DNA of 64,000 bases from Mesorhizobium sp. J8 (GTDB lineage: Bacteria; Pseudomonadota; Alphaproteobacteria; Rhizobiales; Rhizobiaceae), in the NCBI RefSeq assembly GCF_016591715.1, contig NZ_AP024109.1:3286001-3350000 (forward strand), in the 5' to 3' direction. The number at the start of each line of letters is the position of its first letter. Positions within the stretch are counted from its first letter, which is position 1. Below are positions 35,629 through 44,825 of this stretch, piece after piece. The position numbers and the translations under genes were made by a program. The notes beneath the pieces are model-generated. The model searched no databases. It was not told the origin of the DNA and saw nothing but the letters and a program-made list of their open reading frames with translations.

Positions 35629-37614
35629 ATGGAACGCTCGACCATCGTCAGAGTGCACGAAGGTTTGCACGCCCGTCCCGCCACACGGTTCGTGAAACTC
35701 GCCAAGGGTTTCGAGTCCGACGTCGAGCTGATCAAGGACGGCAAGGCGGTCAGCGCCAAGAGCTCGGTCAAGCTGATGCTCCTGGCCGTCAAGGAAAACC
35801 AGGAAGTCACCGTGCGCGCCAACGGCGCCGACGCGATCGAGGCGATCGAGGCGCTGATCGGCTATCTGGAGAACCCGCGCGCCGGCCTCGACGACGAGGG
35901 CGAGGCCGGTGAAGCTGGCTCGGAAACCGCGGCCGCGCCGCCCGCTCTCGAGGTCCAGCCGCCTGCCGCCGCCGCTGCGGATGGAACCCCGAAACTTCAA
36001 GGCGTCGCCGCCAGCGAGGGCGTGGCGATCGGGCCGGCCTTCGCGCATTTTCCGCCGGAGATCGAGGGACCGGGCAGGCGCCTGCAGGCCGATGAAATCG
36101 ACGGCGAGCTCGAGCGCTTCCGCGGCGCCGTCGCCAGCGTCCAGGCGCGCATGGATCGCACGCTTGCCGAGAACAATCTCTCCGCCGGCGATCGCGGCAT
36201 CGTCGCGGCGCTGCGCGACATCGCCGCCGACGACAGCCTGACCGGCGAGGTCGAAAGGCTGATCAAAGGCGGCGACGACGCGGTTTCGGCGGTCATCGCG
36301 GCGGCGGCCACCATCGCCGCCGATTTCAGCGCCGTCGACGATCATTATCTCAACGCCCGGGCCGACGACGTCCAGGCCGTCGGCCGGCAGATCTGCCTGG
36401 TGCTGCTCGGCCAGGACGAGGTCAGCCTGGAGACGATTCCGCAGGGCGCGATCCTGATCGCCGACGACATCGGCGCCTGGGACCTGGCGCGCGCGCCGCT
36501 GAAGCGCATCGGCGGCGTGGTCTGCGGCCATGGCGGTGCCACCTCGCATATCGCCATCATCGCCCGTTCGCACGGCATCCCGGCCGTGCTGGGTCTGGGC
36601 GACAAGGTCAACGAGCTGCGCGCTGCCAGGGAGGTGGCGATCGACGGCAATGCCGGGCATGTGATCGTCGATCCGGACGAGACGGTGCGCGCCGATTTCA
36701 CCCGGCGTGTCGAAGCCGCGGCGCAGGAGCGCGCCGGGCTGAAAGTGTTCAAGGGCGTGACGCCTACTCGCGCGGACGGCACGGTGATCGAGGTCGCGGC
36801 CAATATCGGCTCGCTGGAAGAGATCGAGGCGGCACAGGAGGCCGGCGCGATGGGCGTCGGCCTTTTCCGTACCGAGCTGCTTTTCATGCGCCATATGCAT
36901 CTGCCGTCGGAAGACATGCAGGCCGAGACCTACAGCGCGCTGGCCAAGGCGTTCGCTCCGCATCCGGTCATCGTGCGCACGCTCGATATCGGCGGCGACA
37001 AGCCGATCGCGGGCATCGAATTTCCCGACGAGGAAAATCCCTTCCTCGGTTGGCGCGGCATCCGCATGTGCCTGGACCGGCCCGACATCTTCAAGCGCCA
37101 GTTGCGCGCGCTGCTCCGGGCAGCCGTCCATGGCAACATCAAGGTGATGCTGCCGATGGTTTCGGAGATCGCGGAGGTCACGCGCACCCGCGCGCTGGTC
37201 GCCGAATGCGCGGCTGAACTCAAGGCCGAAGGCGTGCCGCATGCAAGCTTCGATCTCGGCGTGATGATCGAGACGCCGGCCGCCGTGCTGATCGCGCCCG
37301 CGCTGGCCAAGGAAGTGGCGTTCTTCTCGATCGGCACCAACGACCTCACCCAGTACATCATGGCCGCAGACCGCCTCAACCCGACGGTCGCCAAGCTCAA
37401 TGACGTCACCAATCCGGCGGTGATGTCGGCGATCGAGCTGACGGCAAAGGCGGGTGTCGCCGCCGGCATCATGGTGGGCATGTGCGGCGAGGCCGCCGGC
37501 CGCCCGGACCTGATCCCGACCTTCGTCGGGATGGGCTTGACCGAGCTCAGCATGAGTCCGGCCTCGATCCAGCGCGCCAAGAAGACGATCGCGGCCATGG
37601 TGGCCGAGCGATAG
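35629..37614 (+). CDS. HPr-enzyme I fusion phosphotransferase
   Basis: The 661-residue protein joins an HPr domain (residues 1-85; phospho-His14 in GLHARPATRF, regulatory-Ser region SAKSSVKLM at 42-50) through an Ala/Glu/Pro linker (88-120) to a full enzyme I (122-661). Enzyme I shows the phospho-His307 in GGATSHIAII, the PEP-binding region LFRTELLFM, GGDKPIAGIEFPDEENPFLGWR (long block at 455-478) and the catalytic Cys619 in GMCGEAAGR. It phosphorylates itself from PEP and passes phosphate within the molecule to its own HPr. This supplies general PTS functions independent of the nitrogen-PTS. Confidence 0.93.
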   Translation: MERSTIVRVHEGLHARPATRFVKLAKGFESDVELIKDGKAVSAKSSVKLMLLAVKENQEVTVRANGADAIEAIEALIGYLENPRAGLDDEGEAGEAGSETAAAPPALEVQPPAAAAADGTPKLQGVAASEGVAIGPAFAHFPPEIEGPGRRLQADEIDGELERFRGAVASVQARMDRTLAENNLSAGDRGIVAALRDIAADDSLTGEVERLIKGGDDAVSAVIAAAATIAADFSAVDDHYLNARADDVQAVGRQICLVLLGQDEVSLETIPQGAILIADDIGAWDLARAPLKRIGGVVCGHGGATSHIAIIARSHGIPAVLGLGDKVNELRAAREVAIDGNAGHVIVDPDETVRADFTRRVEAAAQERAGLKVFKGVTPTRADGTVIEVAANIGSLEEIEAAQEAGAMGVGLFRTELLFMRHMHLPSEDMQAETYSALAKAFAPHPVIVRTLDIGGDKPIAGIEFPDEENPFLGWRGIRMCLDRPDIFKRQLRALLRAAVHGNIKVMLPMVSEIAEVTRTRALVAECAAELKAEGVPHASFDLGVMIETPAAVLIAPALAKEVAFFSIGTNDLTQYIMAADRLNPTVAKLNDVTNPAVMSAIELTAKAGVAAGIMVGMCGEAAGRPDLIPTFVGMGLTELSMSPASIQRAKKTIAAMVAER

Positions 37615-37628
37615 CGGATAATTCGCGG

Positions 37629-38447
37629 TTACGTCAGATGCGCGAGCAGGGTGGCGAGAACCGGTGTCAGTTCCTGGACGGCATCGGCCTGGGCGCAGGC
37701 CTGCCGGATCCGATCCTCCCGCACTTCGGTCGCCAGCACCGCCATCTCGAGAATATCGGGCTCGGGCGTGCCGCCGTCCGCTTTGGTCGCCAGTCCGCAG
37801 GCAAGCACCGCGGGCGCAAGGCATCTGATGTCGAGAGACCGGTCGCCGGCGATCGCCGGGCCTGTGCCGATGTCGCCGGGCTGGACCGGACGGTGGTTGA
37901 GGCATTCGACAAGGAGAGCCGCGCAGGCCGCCGCGACCTGGTCCGTGGAGGCCGTTCCCGCCGTCGCGCCGGCCAGGAGATCCGCGTGGCGCTTGCGCAT
38001 CGCGACATGCACGGCGGAAAAGCTCGCCTCGTGTACGCGGGGATTGTCGATGCCGTAGCCGGCGAGAACCGCGCGGGTCAGATAATACATGTCACGCCTG
38101 AACTGACGTTCGCCGCCGATCTGCCGGTCTTCATCGCCTTGCGGGAAATAGACCCGCAGGCTTTTCACGGTCGTGCCGTCGACCTTGAGCGGCCGGAAAT
38201 GCGGAACGAAGGATTCGGCGATCGTCAGCGCCTCATCCACGGCGCTCGCGGCATGACCGAGCAGGCTGCGGCCTGGAAAGGGCGGCAGGTTGCTCGTGAT
38301 GTCGTGCGGGCTTTCGCCGGCGCTGTCGTGGCGGCTTTGTCGGATCGCGTCGCGCAGTTCCCGAAGCCGGTCCTTCAGGTTGGCGCGGACATCCTCGGAG
38401 ATTTGTCGCAGCATCGCCAATCGCCTCGAAATGCTGAAGCCGCTCAC
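37629..38447 (-). CDS. Uncharacterised protein divergent from the SorC regulator
   Basis: This 272-residue soluble protein has a coiled N-terminus (RLAMLRQISEDVRANLKDRLRELRDAIR). A mixed region (LRVYFPQGDEDRQIGGERQFRRDMYYLTRAVLAG) and an Ala-rich C-terminus with two adjacent Cys-containing helices (AAACAALLVECLNH, CLAPAVLACGLA) follow. No known domain was recognised. It is on the opposite strand, inside the PTS locus between the HPr-EI gene and the SorC regulator. The start is a GTG with a weak ribosome site; an internal ATG at residue 12 is possible. Confidence 0.7.
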   Translation of the reverse strand: MSGFSISRRLAMLRQISEDVRANLKDRLRELRDAIRQSRHDSAGESPHDITSNLPPFPGRSLLGHAASAVDEALTIAESFVPHFRPLKVDGTTVKSLRVYFPQGDEDRQIGGERQFRRDMYYLTRAVLAGYGIDNPRVHEASFSAVHVAMRKRHADLLAGATAGTASTDQVAAACAALLVECLNHRPVQPGDIGTGPAIAGDRSLDIRCLAPAVLACGLATKADGGTPEPDILEMAVLATEVREDRIRQACAQADAVQELTPVLATLLAHLT

Positions 38448-38566
38448 GGCTTGGGGCGCCAGTCGCCCTCTCTAGATTGTTCGTCTCGCTTGGTAGATCA
38501 ATAGACGATATTTAACCAGCATGCAGAATCGGCGAGGCGGTGTCATCGCCGCAGTTGGAGGGGAAC

Positions 38567-39583
38567 TTGGGCAGGCGACGGCAGGGCGAACCAGAAAACG
38601 GCAGGGCGGCCGAGGCATCCGAGCAGGTCGTCAGCGAAAGCCGGACCGACCGCCTCAGGATCCGCGCCGCCTGGATGTATTTCGTCGAACAGATGACGCA
38701 AAACGAGATCGCCGACGTGCTGGGCGTCGGCCGCGTTACCATCGTGCGCATGCTGGCGGAGGCGAGGGCGCGCAACGAGGTGAAGATCACCATCGAGAGC
38801 GAGCTCCTGGAGATCGTGCGGCTGGAGCGCGCGCTGGAGCGGACCTTTGGCCTGCAGCAGGCGCTGGTCGCGCCGCTCACTGACCCCAAGGCCGATCCGA
38901 TCCCGGCGATCGCCGCCAAGACCGGCATGTTCCTGTCCGATGCGATGAAATCCGGCATGCGGGTTGGCGTCGGCTGGGGCGTGACGTTGTTCAACACATT
39001 GCCCTTCATCAGCGCCAAATCGCTGACCGATTTCAGCGTGATTTCATTGCTTGGCGGTGTCGGCGTCGCGCGGCGGGTCAACCCGGCGGAATTTGCCTGG
39101 CGCTTTGCCCAGATCTTCCAGGGCGACGGTTATCTGATGCCGACGCCGGCCGTCGTCGACAGCGTCGAGACCAAGATCGCGCTGGTCGAGCGCTGCGGCC
39201 TGCAGGAAATCTTCGAGATGGCCGACGCGCTCGATGCCGTTCTGCTCAGCGTCGGTGGCATCGCGTCGGCCACCACCTTCTCGCGCGGCGGCTTCCTCAA
39301 GGAGGCCGACCGCGAGGCCCTGCTGGCGCGCGGCGCGGTCGGCGACCTTCTGTTCCATTTCTACGACCGCAACGGCGACCTGGTCGACCATCCCGTCAAC
39401 AGCCACGTGATGTCGGTGGATGTCGACCGCCTGCGGAAGGCGCCGATCCGCATCCTCACCTCCGGCGGCGAGGAGAAGACCGATGCGCTGCTCGGCGCCA
39501 TGAACCTGATCGCGCCGACCATTCTGATCACCGATGAAGAAAGCGCACGGCGGATGCTGGCGGCGCATGGGGCCCGGGTTTGA
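38567..39583 (+). CDS. SorC family sugar-responsive transcriptional regulator
   Basis: The 338-residue protein has a sigma-like helix-turn-helix N-terminus (AAWMYFVEQMTQNEIADVLGVGRVTIVRML) and the SorC/CggR sugar-phosphate-binding domain (VGVGWGVTLFNTL; GGIASATTFSRGGFL; GDLLFHFYDRNGDLVDHPVN). SorC/DeoR-type regulators of polyol operons respond to the phosphorylated substrate. It is the likely local regulator of the PTS operon. TTG at 38567 follows GGAGGGG; a GTG at 38540 is the alternative start. It is divergent from the unknown gene. Confidence 0.9.
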   Translation: MGRRRQGEPENGRAAEASEQVVSESRTDRLRIRAAWMYFVEQMTQNEIADVLGVGRVTIVRMLAEARARNEVKITIESELLEIVRLERALERTFGLQQALVAPLTDPKADPIPAIAAKTGMFLSDAMKSGMRVGVGWGVTLFNTLPFISAKSLTDFSVISLLGGVGVARRVNPAEFAWRFAQIFQGDGYLMPTPAVVDSVETKIALVERCGLQEIFEMADALDAVLLSVGGIASATTFSRGGFLKEADREALLARGAVGDLLFHFYDRNGDLVDHPVNSHVMSVDVDRLRKAPIRILTSGGEEKTDALLGAMNLIAPTILITDEESARRMLAAHGARV

Positions 39584-39611
39584 TGATCGCCTGAGGGCGG
39601 AGGCCAAAGCA

Positions 39612-39974
39612 GTGACCACCGTGATCTGGATCTGCTGCTGCGGACTGGTGCTGATAGCGGTGAGCTACCTTGGCGTCTTCGTCAATTCGATCAGCATCCC
39701 CTTGAACGGCCCGTCCGGTCGACGTTTCCTGAAGAAGGCAGTGAAGAAGCGGGGCGTCGACCCGAACCGAATTCCGGATCGGGTTTGGTGGGAGATTGTC
39801 GAGGGAAGTATTGCGACAGCGACTCTCAACGGCAATTTTCGCGCTGAATTCGCGTGGCAACTGAACCGTGAGGCGGATGCCATCGCAAGGATCATGTCAG
39901 GCACAACAAATGAATCCCAGGATCACCAGGTCCGGAACATTCTTGTGCGTAACGGCGTCATCGCGCCCTACTGA
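39612..39974 (+). CDS. Small membrane-anchored hypothetical protein
   Basis: The 120-residue product has one N-terminal membrane helix with a run of cysteines (VIWICCCGLVLIAVSYLGVF). A basic stretch (RRFLKKAVKKRGVDPNRIPDRVWWEIVEG) and a soluble tail follow. No family is recognised. The GTG at 39612 with GGAGG eight bases upstream is favoured; the frame also extends into the end of the SorC gene. It may be co-transcribed with the regulator. Confidence 0.55.
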   Translation: MTTVIWICCCGLVLIAVSYLGVFVNSISIPLNGPSGRRFLKKAVKKRGVDPNRIPDRVWWEIVEGSIATATLNGNFRAEFAWQLNREADAIARIMSGTTNESQDHQVRNILVRNGVIAPY

Positions 39975-40044
39975 CGGGACCGGCGGCGATATAACACCGT
40001 CGGATACGCTCGGGAGACGTTCATGGGGATATCAAGGATTTAAA

Positions 40045-40121
<77 letters not shown>

Positions 40122-40133
40122 GACCGGGTGGCG

Positions 40134-40162
40134 ATGTATCGTGATAACCCCATGCGGGTCAA
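40134..40162 (-). promoter_or_regulatory. Promoter of tRNA-Pro
   Basis: On the minus strand TTGACC (40162-40157) is separated by 17 bases from ATACAT (40139-40134), ending 13 bases before the tRNA. The match to a housekeeping sigma promoter is good at -35 and fair at -10. Confidence 0.6.
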
Positions 40163-40175
40163 CCGAATTCGGTGT

Positions 40176-41492
40176 CTATCGCGCAGGTGAAATCGCAAGG
40201 GCGGATGCCGGCCTCGCCAGCCGCAATTCCCGTTGGTGCCGGTACTCCAGCGCGATCGCGCCCCAGACCAATCCCATCAGCAGGTAGAGATGGCGCCAGT
40301 GGTCGATGTCGATGAAGGTGCCGAGCCCGATATTGCCGAGATAGGCGACATAGGCGCAGAGCAGGTAAGGCTGCCATGGGCGGTCGCGCAACAGGATGCG
40401 GAAGCCGGCCCCGATCGTCCATAAGGTCAGCGTCAGGAACGAGACGAAGCCCAGCCAGCCGTAATCCATCAGCGCCTTCAGCCAGATGTCGTGCGTGTCC
40501 TCGCCATAGATCGTGCCGAACACCAGCGGGCCGATGCCGAACGGATGCTCCATCGCCAGCTGGAAGCCGATCGTGTAGCGGGCGAATCGGCCGAGCCGCG
40601 CCGAATCGTAGCTCTGCTCGAGCTGCGCGCGCTGGGTGAACATGTCCGATACGCCGGGCAGTTGCAGGATGATCAGGAAGGCGATGACCAGCAGGGCCAC
40701 GGCCGCGATCGTCATCACCACCACCCGCAGCCGGAACTTGCCGCTGGCGCTCTGCAGAAAAAGGCATGCGGTGAGCAGCACCGCCGACACCGCGAACATG
40801 CCCCAGGCGCCGCGCGAGAAGGAGAAGAAGATGCCGGCGGTGATGATGAGCAGCGGCGCCGCCAGAAGCGGCATGCGCGACACCGGGCCGGTGAGCAGCA
40901 GATAGAGCAGATAGGTTCCGGGCAGCACCAGGAACGGGCCGAACACGTTCGGATCCTGGAAGGCGCCGGCCGCACGGTCGTATTTGGTGAACATTTCCGC
41001 GCCGGGAAAGGCATGGAAATAGCCGGCGATGCCGAGCAGCGACGTCGCCACCGCTGAGACGACATAGGCGATGAAGATCAGCCGGTAGAGGCTGGGTTGG
41101 ACCGAGGTCACCGAGGCGAAGAACACCGCGCTCAAGGCGAGAAACAGCGAGACGGCGAGATAGAGCGGCGTGTTGGCGAGATCCGCCATCTGCGTCATGG
41201 CGATCATGCCGCCGATGTTCATCGCCACCAGAAGCACCAGCAATGGCACGATCGCGCGCGAGATCCGAAGGCCGAACAGCCCCCAGACCGCGATCAGCCC
41301 GGCCATGTAGATTTCGTAAGGCGCGGGCTCGCTGATGACGAAGCCGGAAAGCAGGATGCCGATGCCGATCGCCGCCGAGGCGATAAGCGAAATCAGCTTG
41401 GCGTTGACCGCCTGCGGCGGCAACTTGTTGATCGCCGAAGCCGGTAGCTGGTTGACAGCCCGTGGCTGCAACTCATGGGCGACGGCGCTCAA
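40176..41492 (-). CDS. O-antigen ligase/polymerase family membrane protein
   Basis: The 438-residue inner-membrane protein has about eleven helices and the large periplasmic loop of the WaaL/Wzy/ExoQ superfamily (YTIGFQLAMEHPFGIGPLVFG, with a following HDIWLKALMDYGWLG loop, the usual functional His region). It may polymerise exopolysaccharide repeat units or ligate them. The TTG start overlaps the stop of the sugar-transferase gene. It is the last gene of the leftward exopolysaccharide operon. Confidence 0.85.
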   Translation of the reverse strand: MSAVAHELQPRAVNQLPASAINKLPPQAVNAKLISLIASAAIGIGILLSGFVISEPAPYEIYMAGLIAVWGLFGLRISRAIVPLLVLLVAMNIGGMIAMTQMADLANTPLYLAVSLFLALSAVFFASVTSVQPSLYRLIFIAYVVSAVATSLLGIAGYFHAFPGAEMFTKYDRAAGAFQDPNVFGPFLVLPGTYLLYLLLTGPVSRMPLLAAPLLIITAGIFFSFSRGAWGMFAVSAVLLTACLFLQSASGKFRLRVVVMTIAAVALLVIAFLIILQLPGVSDMFTQRAQLEQSYDSARLGRFARYTIGFQLAMEHPFGIGPLVFGTIYGEDTHDIWLKALMDYGWLGFVSFLTLTLWTIGAGFRILLRDRPWQPYLLCAYVAYLGNIGLGTFIDIDHWRHLYLLMGLVWGAIALEYRHQRELRLARPASALAISPAR

Positions 41493-43024
41493 TAGGCGTT
41501 TTCCGTGTTGAGCAGGCGGATCGGCGTCAGGAACAGGATGCGCAGGTCGAACAGCATCGACCAGTTCTCGATGTAGTAGAGGTCGTATTCGGTGCGCATG
41601 CGGATCTTTTCATTGGTGTCCATCTCGCCGCGCCAGCCATTGATCTGCGCCCAGCCGGTAACGCCGGGCTTGACCTTGTGGCGTGCGAAATAGCCGTCGA
41701 CCACCTCGTTGTAGAGCAGATTGTGCGACTGCGCGGCGATCGCATGCGGTCGCGGCCCGACCAGCGACAGCGAGCCGAGGAGCGAATTGAAGAATTGCGG
41801 CAGCTCGTCGATCGAGGTCTTGCGGATGAAGCGCCCGACGCGGGTGACCCGCGGGTCGTTCTTGGTCACCGTCTGCTTGGCGGTCGGGTCCGACCGGTCG
41901 GCATACATCGAGCGGAATTTGTAGACCTCGATGATCTCGTTGTTGAAGCCGTGCCGCTTCTGCTTGAACAGCACCGGACCTTTGCTGTCGAGCTTGATGG
42001 CGATCGCGGTGGCGAGCATCACCGGCGAGAACAGAATGATGCCGACCAGCGAGAAGACGATGTCGAAGGCGCGCTTGGCGACCGAATCCCAGTCGTTGAT
42101 CGGCTTGTCGAAGATGTCGAGCATCGGCACCGAGCCGATATAGGAGTAGGCGCGCGGCCGGAACTGCAGCGCGTTCGAATGCGCCGAGAGCCGGATGTCG
42201 ACCGGCAGCACCCAGAGCTTCTTGAGCAACTGCAGGACGCGCGATTCGGCGGTCAGCGGCAGCGACACGATCAGCATGTCGATGCGCGCGATGCGGGCGA
42301 ATTCGATGAGTTCCGAGATCGTGCCGAGCTTCGGATAGCCGGCGACGATCGGCGGCGAGCGCTTGTCGTTGCGGTCGTCGAAGATGCCGCAGATGCGGAT
42401 GTCGTTGTAAGGCTGCTTCTCAACCGAGCGGATCAGTTGTTCCGCCGCCTTGCCGCCGCCGACGATGAGGGCGCGGCGCTCCATGCGGCCGTCGCGCGCC
42501 CAGCGGCGGATCAGCCTCGACATCACCAGCCTCAGGCCGAAGACCAACACGAAGCCAACCACGAACCAGGTGCCGAACAGCAGGCGCGAATAGTCTTCCG
42601 AGGCTTTGATGGCGAAGGCGGTGAGCGCCATCAGCGCGAAGCTGCCGGCCCAGACAAGCAGCACGCGGCCGAAATTGGCAAGCGGGCGCATCAGCGCCGC
42701 GATCTGGTAGCAGTCGGTCACGTCGAGCAGCACCACGGCCAGGAACGACGTCGCCGCGATCGCCAGCGGATATTGCCAGGCCAGATAGCTGAAGAAGCCG
42801 ACATAGTAGAAATAGACGCCGAGCCCGGAGAGGAACAGCACCGCGAACTCGACCATGCGCAACACGCCGCTGACCATGATCGGCGACATCGTATCGCGCC
42901 GGTATTGCGAGGCGACCTGGCGCGCCACATCGTTGATGCCGCCGGGCTGTCCGCCATCGGCGGGAGCCTCGTAGTTGCGCACCGCATCCATGGAAAAGCG
43001 GTGCGCGGGGTCGATCTCATTCAT
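41489..43024 (-). CDS. Undecaprenyl-phosphate glucose phosphotransferase (WcaJ/ExoY type)
   Basis: The 511-residue protein has four or five N-terminal membrane helices, a CoA-binding-like domain (RRALIVGGGKAAEQLIRS) and the bacterial sugar transferase domain: KRAFDIVFSLVGIILFSPVM, KFRSMYAD, RKTSIDELPQFFNSLLG, LVGPRPHA and KPGVTGWAQINGWRGE. It transfers a hexose-1-phosphate, most likely glucose or galactose, to undecaprenyl phosphate and so starts exopolysaccharide repeat assembly at the inner membrane. It overlaps the ligase gene by four bases. Confidence 0.92.
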   Translation of the reverse strand: MNEIDPAHRFSMDAVRNYEAPADGGQPGGINDVARQVASQYRRDTMSPIMVSGVLRMVEFAVLFLSGLGVYFYYVGFFSYLAWQYPLAIAATSFLAVVLLDVTDCYQIAALMRPLANFGRVLLVWAGSFALMALTAFAIKASEDYSRLLFGTWFVVGFVLVFGLRLVMSRLIRRWARDGRMERRALIVGGGKAAEQLIRSVEKQPYNDIRICGIFDDRNDKRSPPIVAGYPKLGTISELIEFARIARIDMLIVSLPLTAESRVLQLLKKLWVLPVDIRLSAHSNALQFRPRAYSYIGSVPMLDIFDKPINDWDSVAKRAFDIVFSLVGIILFSPVMLATAIAIKLDSKGPVLFKQKRHGFNNEIIEVYKFRSMYADRSDPTAKQTVTKNDPRVTRVGRFIRKTSIDELPQFFNSLLGSLSLVGPRPHAIAAQSHNLLYNEVVDGYFARHKVKPGVTGWAQINGWRGEMDTNEKIRMRTEYDLYYIENWSMLFDLRILFLTPIRLLNTENAY

Positions 43025-43121
43025 GGGAACTGTCCGCGAGCTTCGCGAAACTGCATAGCAAAAGAGAGCTAAGAAAGGCTTGAAACAACCGGTGGTTTTG
43101 AAGCTGTCGGGCCGGCCGCAG

Positions 43122-44252
43122 CTATTTGTTCAGCGCGGCGAAATAGGCTTTCTCGATCTCGGCGGCCATCACATCGGCTCCGAACCGGGCCTTGAGCTCG
43201 TCTGTCTGAGGCATCGCCTTCCGGTACGTGTTGCGATCGCCGAACACTGTTTCCATTTTGCCCGCGAGCTGCGCGGGATCCGGCCGGATCAGGGCAGGGG
43301 AGCCATCGCCGAAAATTTCGGGGATGCCGCCGACGGCGGTCGCGATCATCGGCATGCCGGCGGCCAATGCCTCGAGCACGATATAGGGCATCGCTTCCGC
43401 CCGGGACGGCACCACGATCAGCCCGGCCAGCGCGAAAGCATCTCTTGCCGGCATGGGCGGCAGGAAACGGACATGGCTCTTCAGGCCGAGTCGCTCCACC
43501 TGCGCGTGGTAGCGCGGCAGGTCGTCGCCGTCGCCGACCATCACGGCGCTCAATGGACGGCCCAACGCGCTGCCGGCCAGGGCCAGGGCATCGATGAAGA
43601 TGTCCGGGCCTTTCAGGTCGCGCATCATGCCGATGTATAGAAAGTCGGCGGCATTCGCCGCCGTCATCACCGGTTCGAATTCGGCGGCGCGCAGGCCGTT
43701 ATAGACGAGCGTGTTGGGTATGGGCGGCTCGCCGACCTTGCGGCGATAGGTGTTGCGCTCATAGTCGGAAACGAACAGCAGGCAGTCGGTGAAGCGCGCC
43801 ATGAAGCGCTCCAGGCCGAAGAACAGCTTTCCCGTCGCCGTCGTTTCGTCATAGTGGAGGGAGCCGCCATGCGGCGAATAAAGGCGGGCCACGCGAGACC
43901 TTGAAACCCGCAACAGTGAGCCGAACAGACGGGCATAGGCGCCACCCTTGGCGCCATGCCCATGCAGCACGTCCGGCCGCAATTCCTTGATGATTCGATA
44001 GGTGCGCCAGGCCGAGGCGAGGTCGCCGGGCCCGACATGACGCTGCATCGGAGTGCGATGGATGCCGAGCGCGAGGCTGTCCTTCATCGCCTCGAAGAGC
44101 CGCTCCTCGTAGTCGCCGCCGGTTGTCGAGTCGCAGACGATGCCCACCGCATGGCCGGCGGCGACCTGCGCCTCGGTCAGGTCGCGCACATGCCGGAAGA
44201 TTCCTCCGACAGGTGAGCGGAAGCAGTGGACGATCCTGAGGTTCACCGTCAC
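43122..44252 (-). CDS. Family 4 glycosyltransferase
   Basis: The 376-residue GT-B protein has the N-terminal FRSPVGGIFRHVRDL acceptor loop and the C-terminal donor-binding region LAGLIVVPSRAEAMPYIVLEALAAG, with the E(x7)E motif of GT4 retaining transferases. It should add the next sugar to the lipid-linked intermediate made by the WcaJ-type enzyme encoded after it. The GTG start is nine bases from the stop of the export lipoprotein gene. A 97-base gap separates it from the sugar transferase gene. Confidence 0.9.
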   Translation of the reverse strand: MTVNLRIVHCFRSPVGGIFRHVRDLTEAQVAAGHAVGIVCDSTTGGDYEERLFEAMKDSLALGIHRTPMQRHVGPGDLASAWRTYRIIKELRPDVLHGHGAKGGAYARLFGSLLRVSRSRVARLYSPHGGSLHYDETTATGKLFFGLERFMARFTDCLLFVSDYERNTYRRKVGEPPIPNTLVYNGLRAAEFEPVMTAANAADFLYIGMMRDLKGPDIFIDALALAGSALGRPLSAVMVGDGDDLPRYHAQVERLGLKSHVRFLPPMPARDAFALAGLIVVPSRAEAMPYIVLEALAAGMPMIATAVGGIPEIFGDGSPALIRPDPAQLAGKMETVFGDRNTYRKAMPQTDELKARFGADVMAAEIEKAYFAALNK

Positions 44253-44261
44253 GCCGGATTT

Positions 44262-44825
44262 TCAAAACAGGCGTTCGCGGACGTAGACGGTGTCGCCGGG
44301 CAGGAGCGGGTCGGACGTCAGCACTCGTCCGGTCATCACCTTGCCGTTGATGTCGCGGGTGATGTCGACGCTCTCCTGATTGGCGCGCGGCGTGAAGCCG
44401 CCGGCAATGGCGACAGCCTTTTGCACCGTAAGTCCCGGCACATAGGAATACTGGCCGGCAGCGCCCACTTCGCCCATGACGAAGATCGGCCGGTAGCGGT
44501 CGATTTCGACCGAAACGTCGGGATCGCGCAGATAGCCCTGGCGCAGCTTGTCGGCGATCTCCTTTTCCAGCTGCTGCGCTGTGTGGCCGCGCGCCGGCAC
44601 CGCGCCGACCAGCGGGAAGGACAGATAGCCGGACTGGTCGACGCTGTAGGTGTTGGTCAATCCGTCCTGCTCGAACACCGTGACACGGACGCGGTCGCCG
44701 GCGCCGAGCCGGTATGGCTGGTCGAGCACCTCGTGAAAGGCGGCGGGCGTCGGGCGGTAGCTTGAGCAACCGGTAAGCAGCGACAGGGCAAGCAAAGCGC
44801 GAAAGAGGGAAGCAGTGCTTTTCAT
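44262..44825 (-). CDS. Polysaccharide export outer-membrane lipoprotein (Wza/ExoF-type)
   Basis: The 187-residue protein has a lipoprotein signal ending LLTGC. It is followed by the polysaccharide biosynthesis/export domain (PYRLGAGDRVRVTVF, then SGYLSFPLVGAVPARGHTAQQLEKEI) and a SLBB-like segment (VMGEVGAAGQYSYVPGLTVQKAVAIAGG). It lacks the C-terminal helix of full-length Wza, so it is the short type common in rhizobia. It should form part of the export channel. ATG 44825 opens the signal peptide. It is the first gene of the leftward operon, divergent from the co-polymerase gene. Confidence 0.9.
   Translation of the reverse strand: MKSTASLFRALLALSLLTGCSSYRPTPAAFHEVLDQPYRLGAGDRVRVTVFEQDGLTNTYSVDQSGYLSFPLVGAVPARGHTAQQLEKEIADKLRQGYLRDPDVSVEIDRYRPIFVMGEVGAAGQYSYVPGLTVQKAVAIAGGFTPRANQESVDITRDINGKVMTGRVLTSDPLLPGDTVYVRERLF

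Noticed and set aside
35179..37905. A 908-codon open frame on the minus strand opposite the PTS genes
   Set aside because: It is antisense to IIA and HPr-EI, which have clear families. Its own translation is Arg/His/Asp-rich with no known domain; it reflects high GC codon bias.
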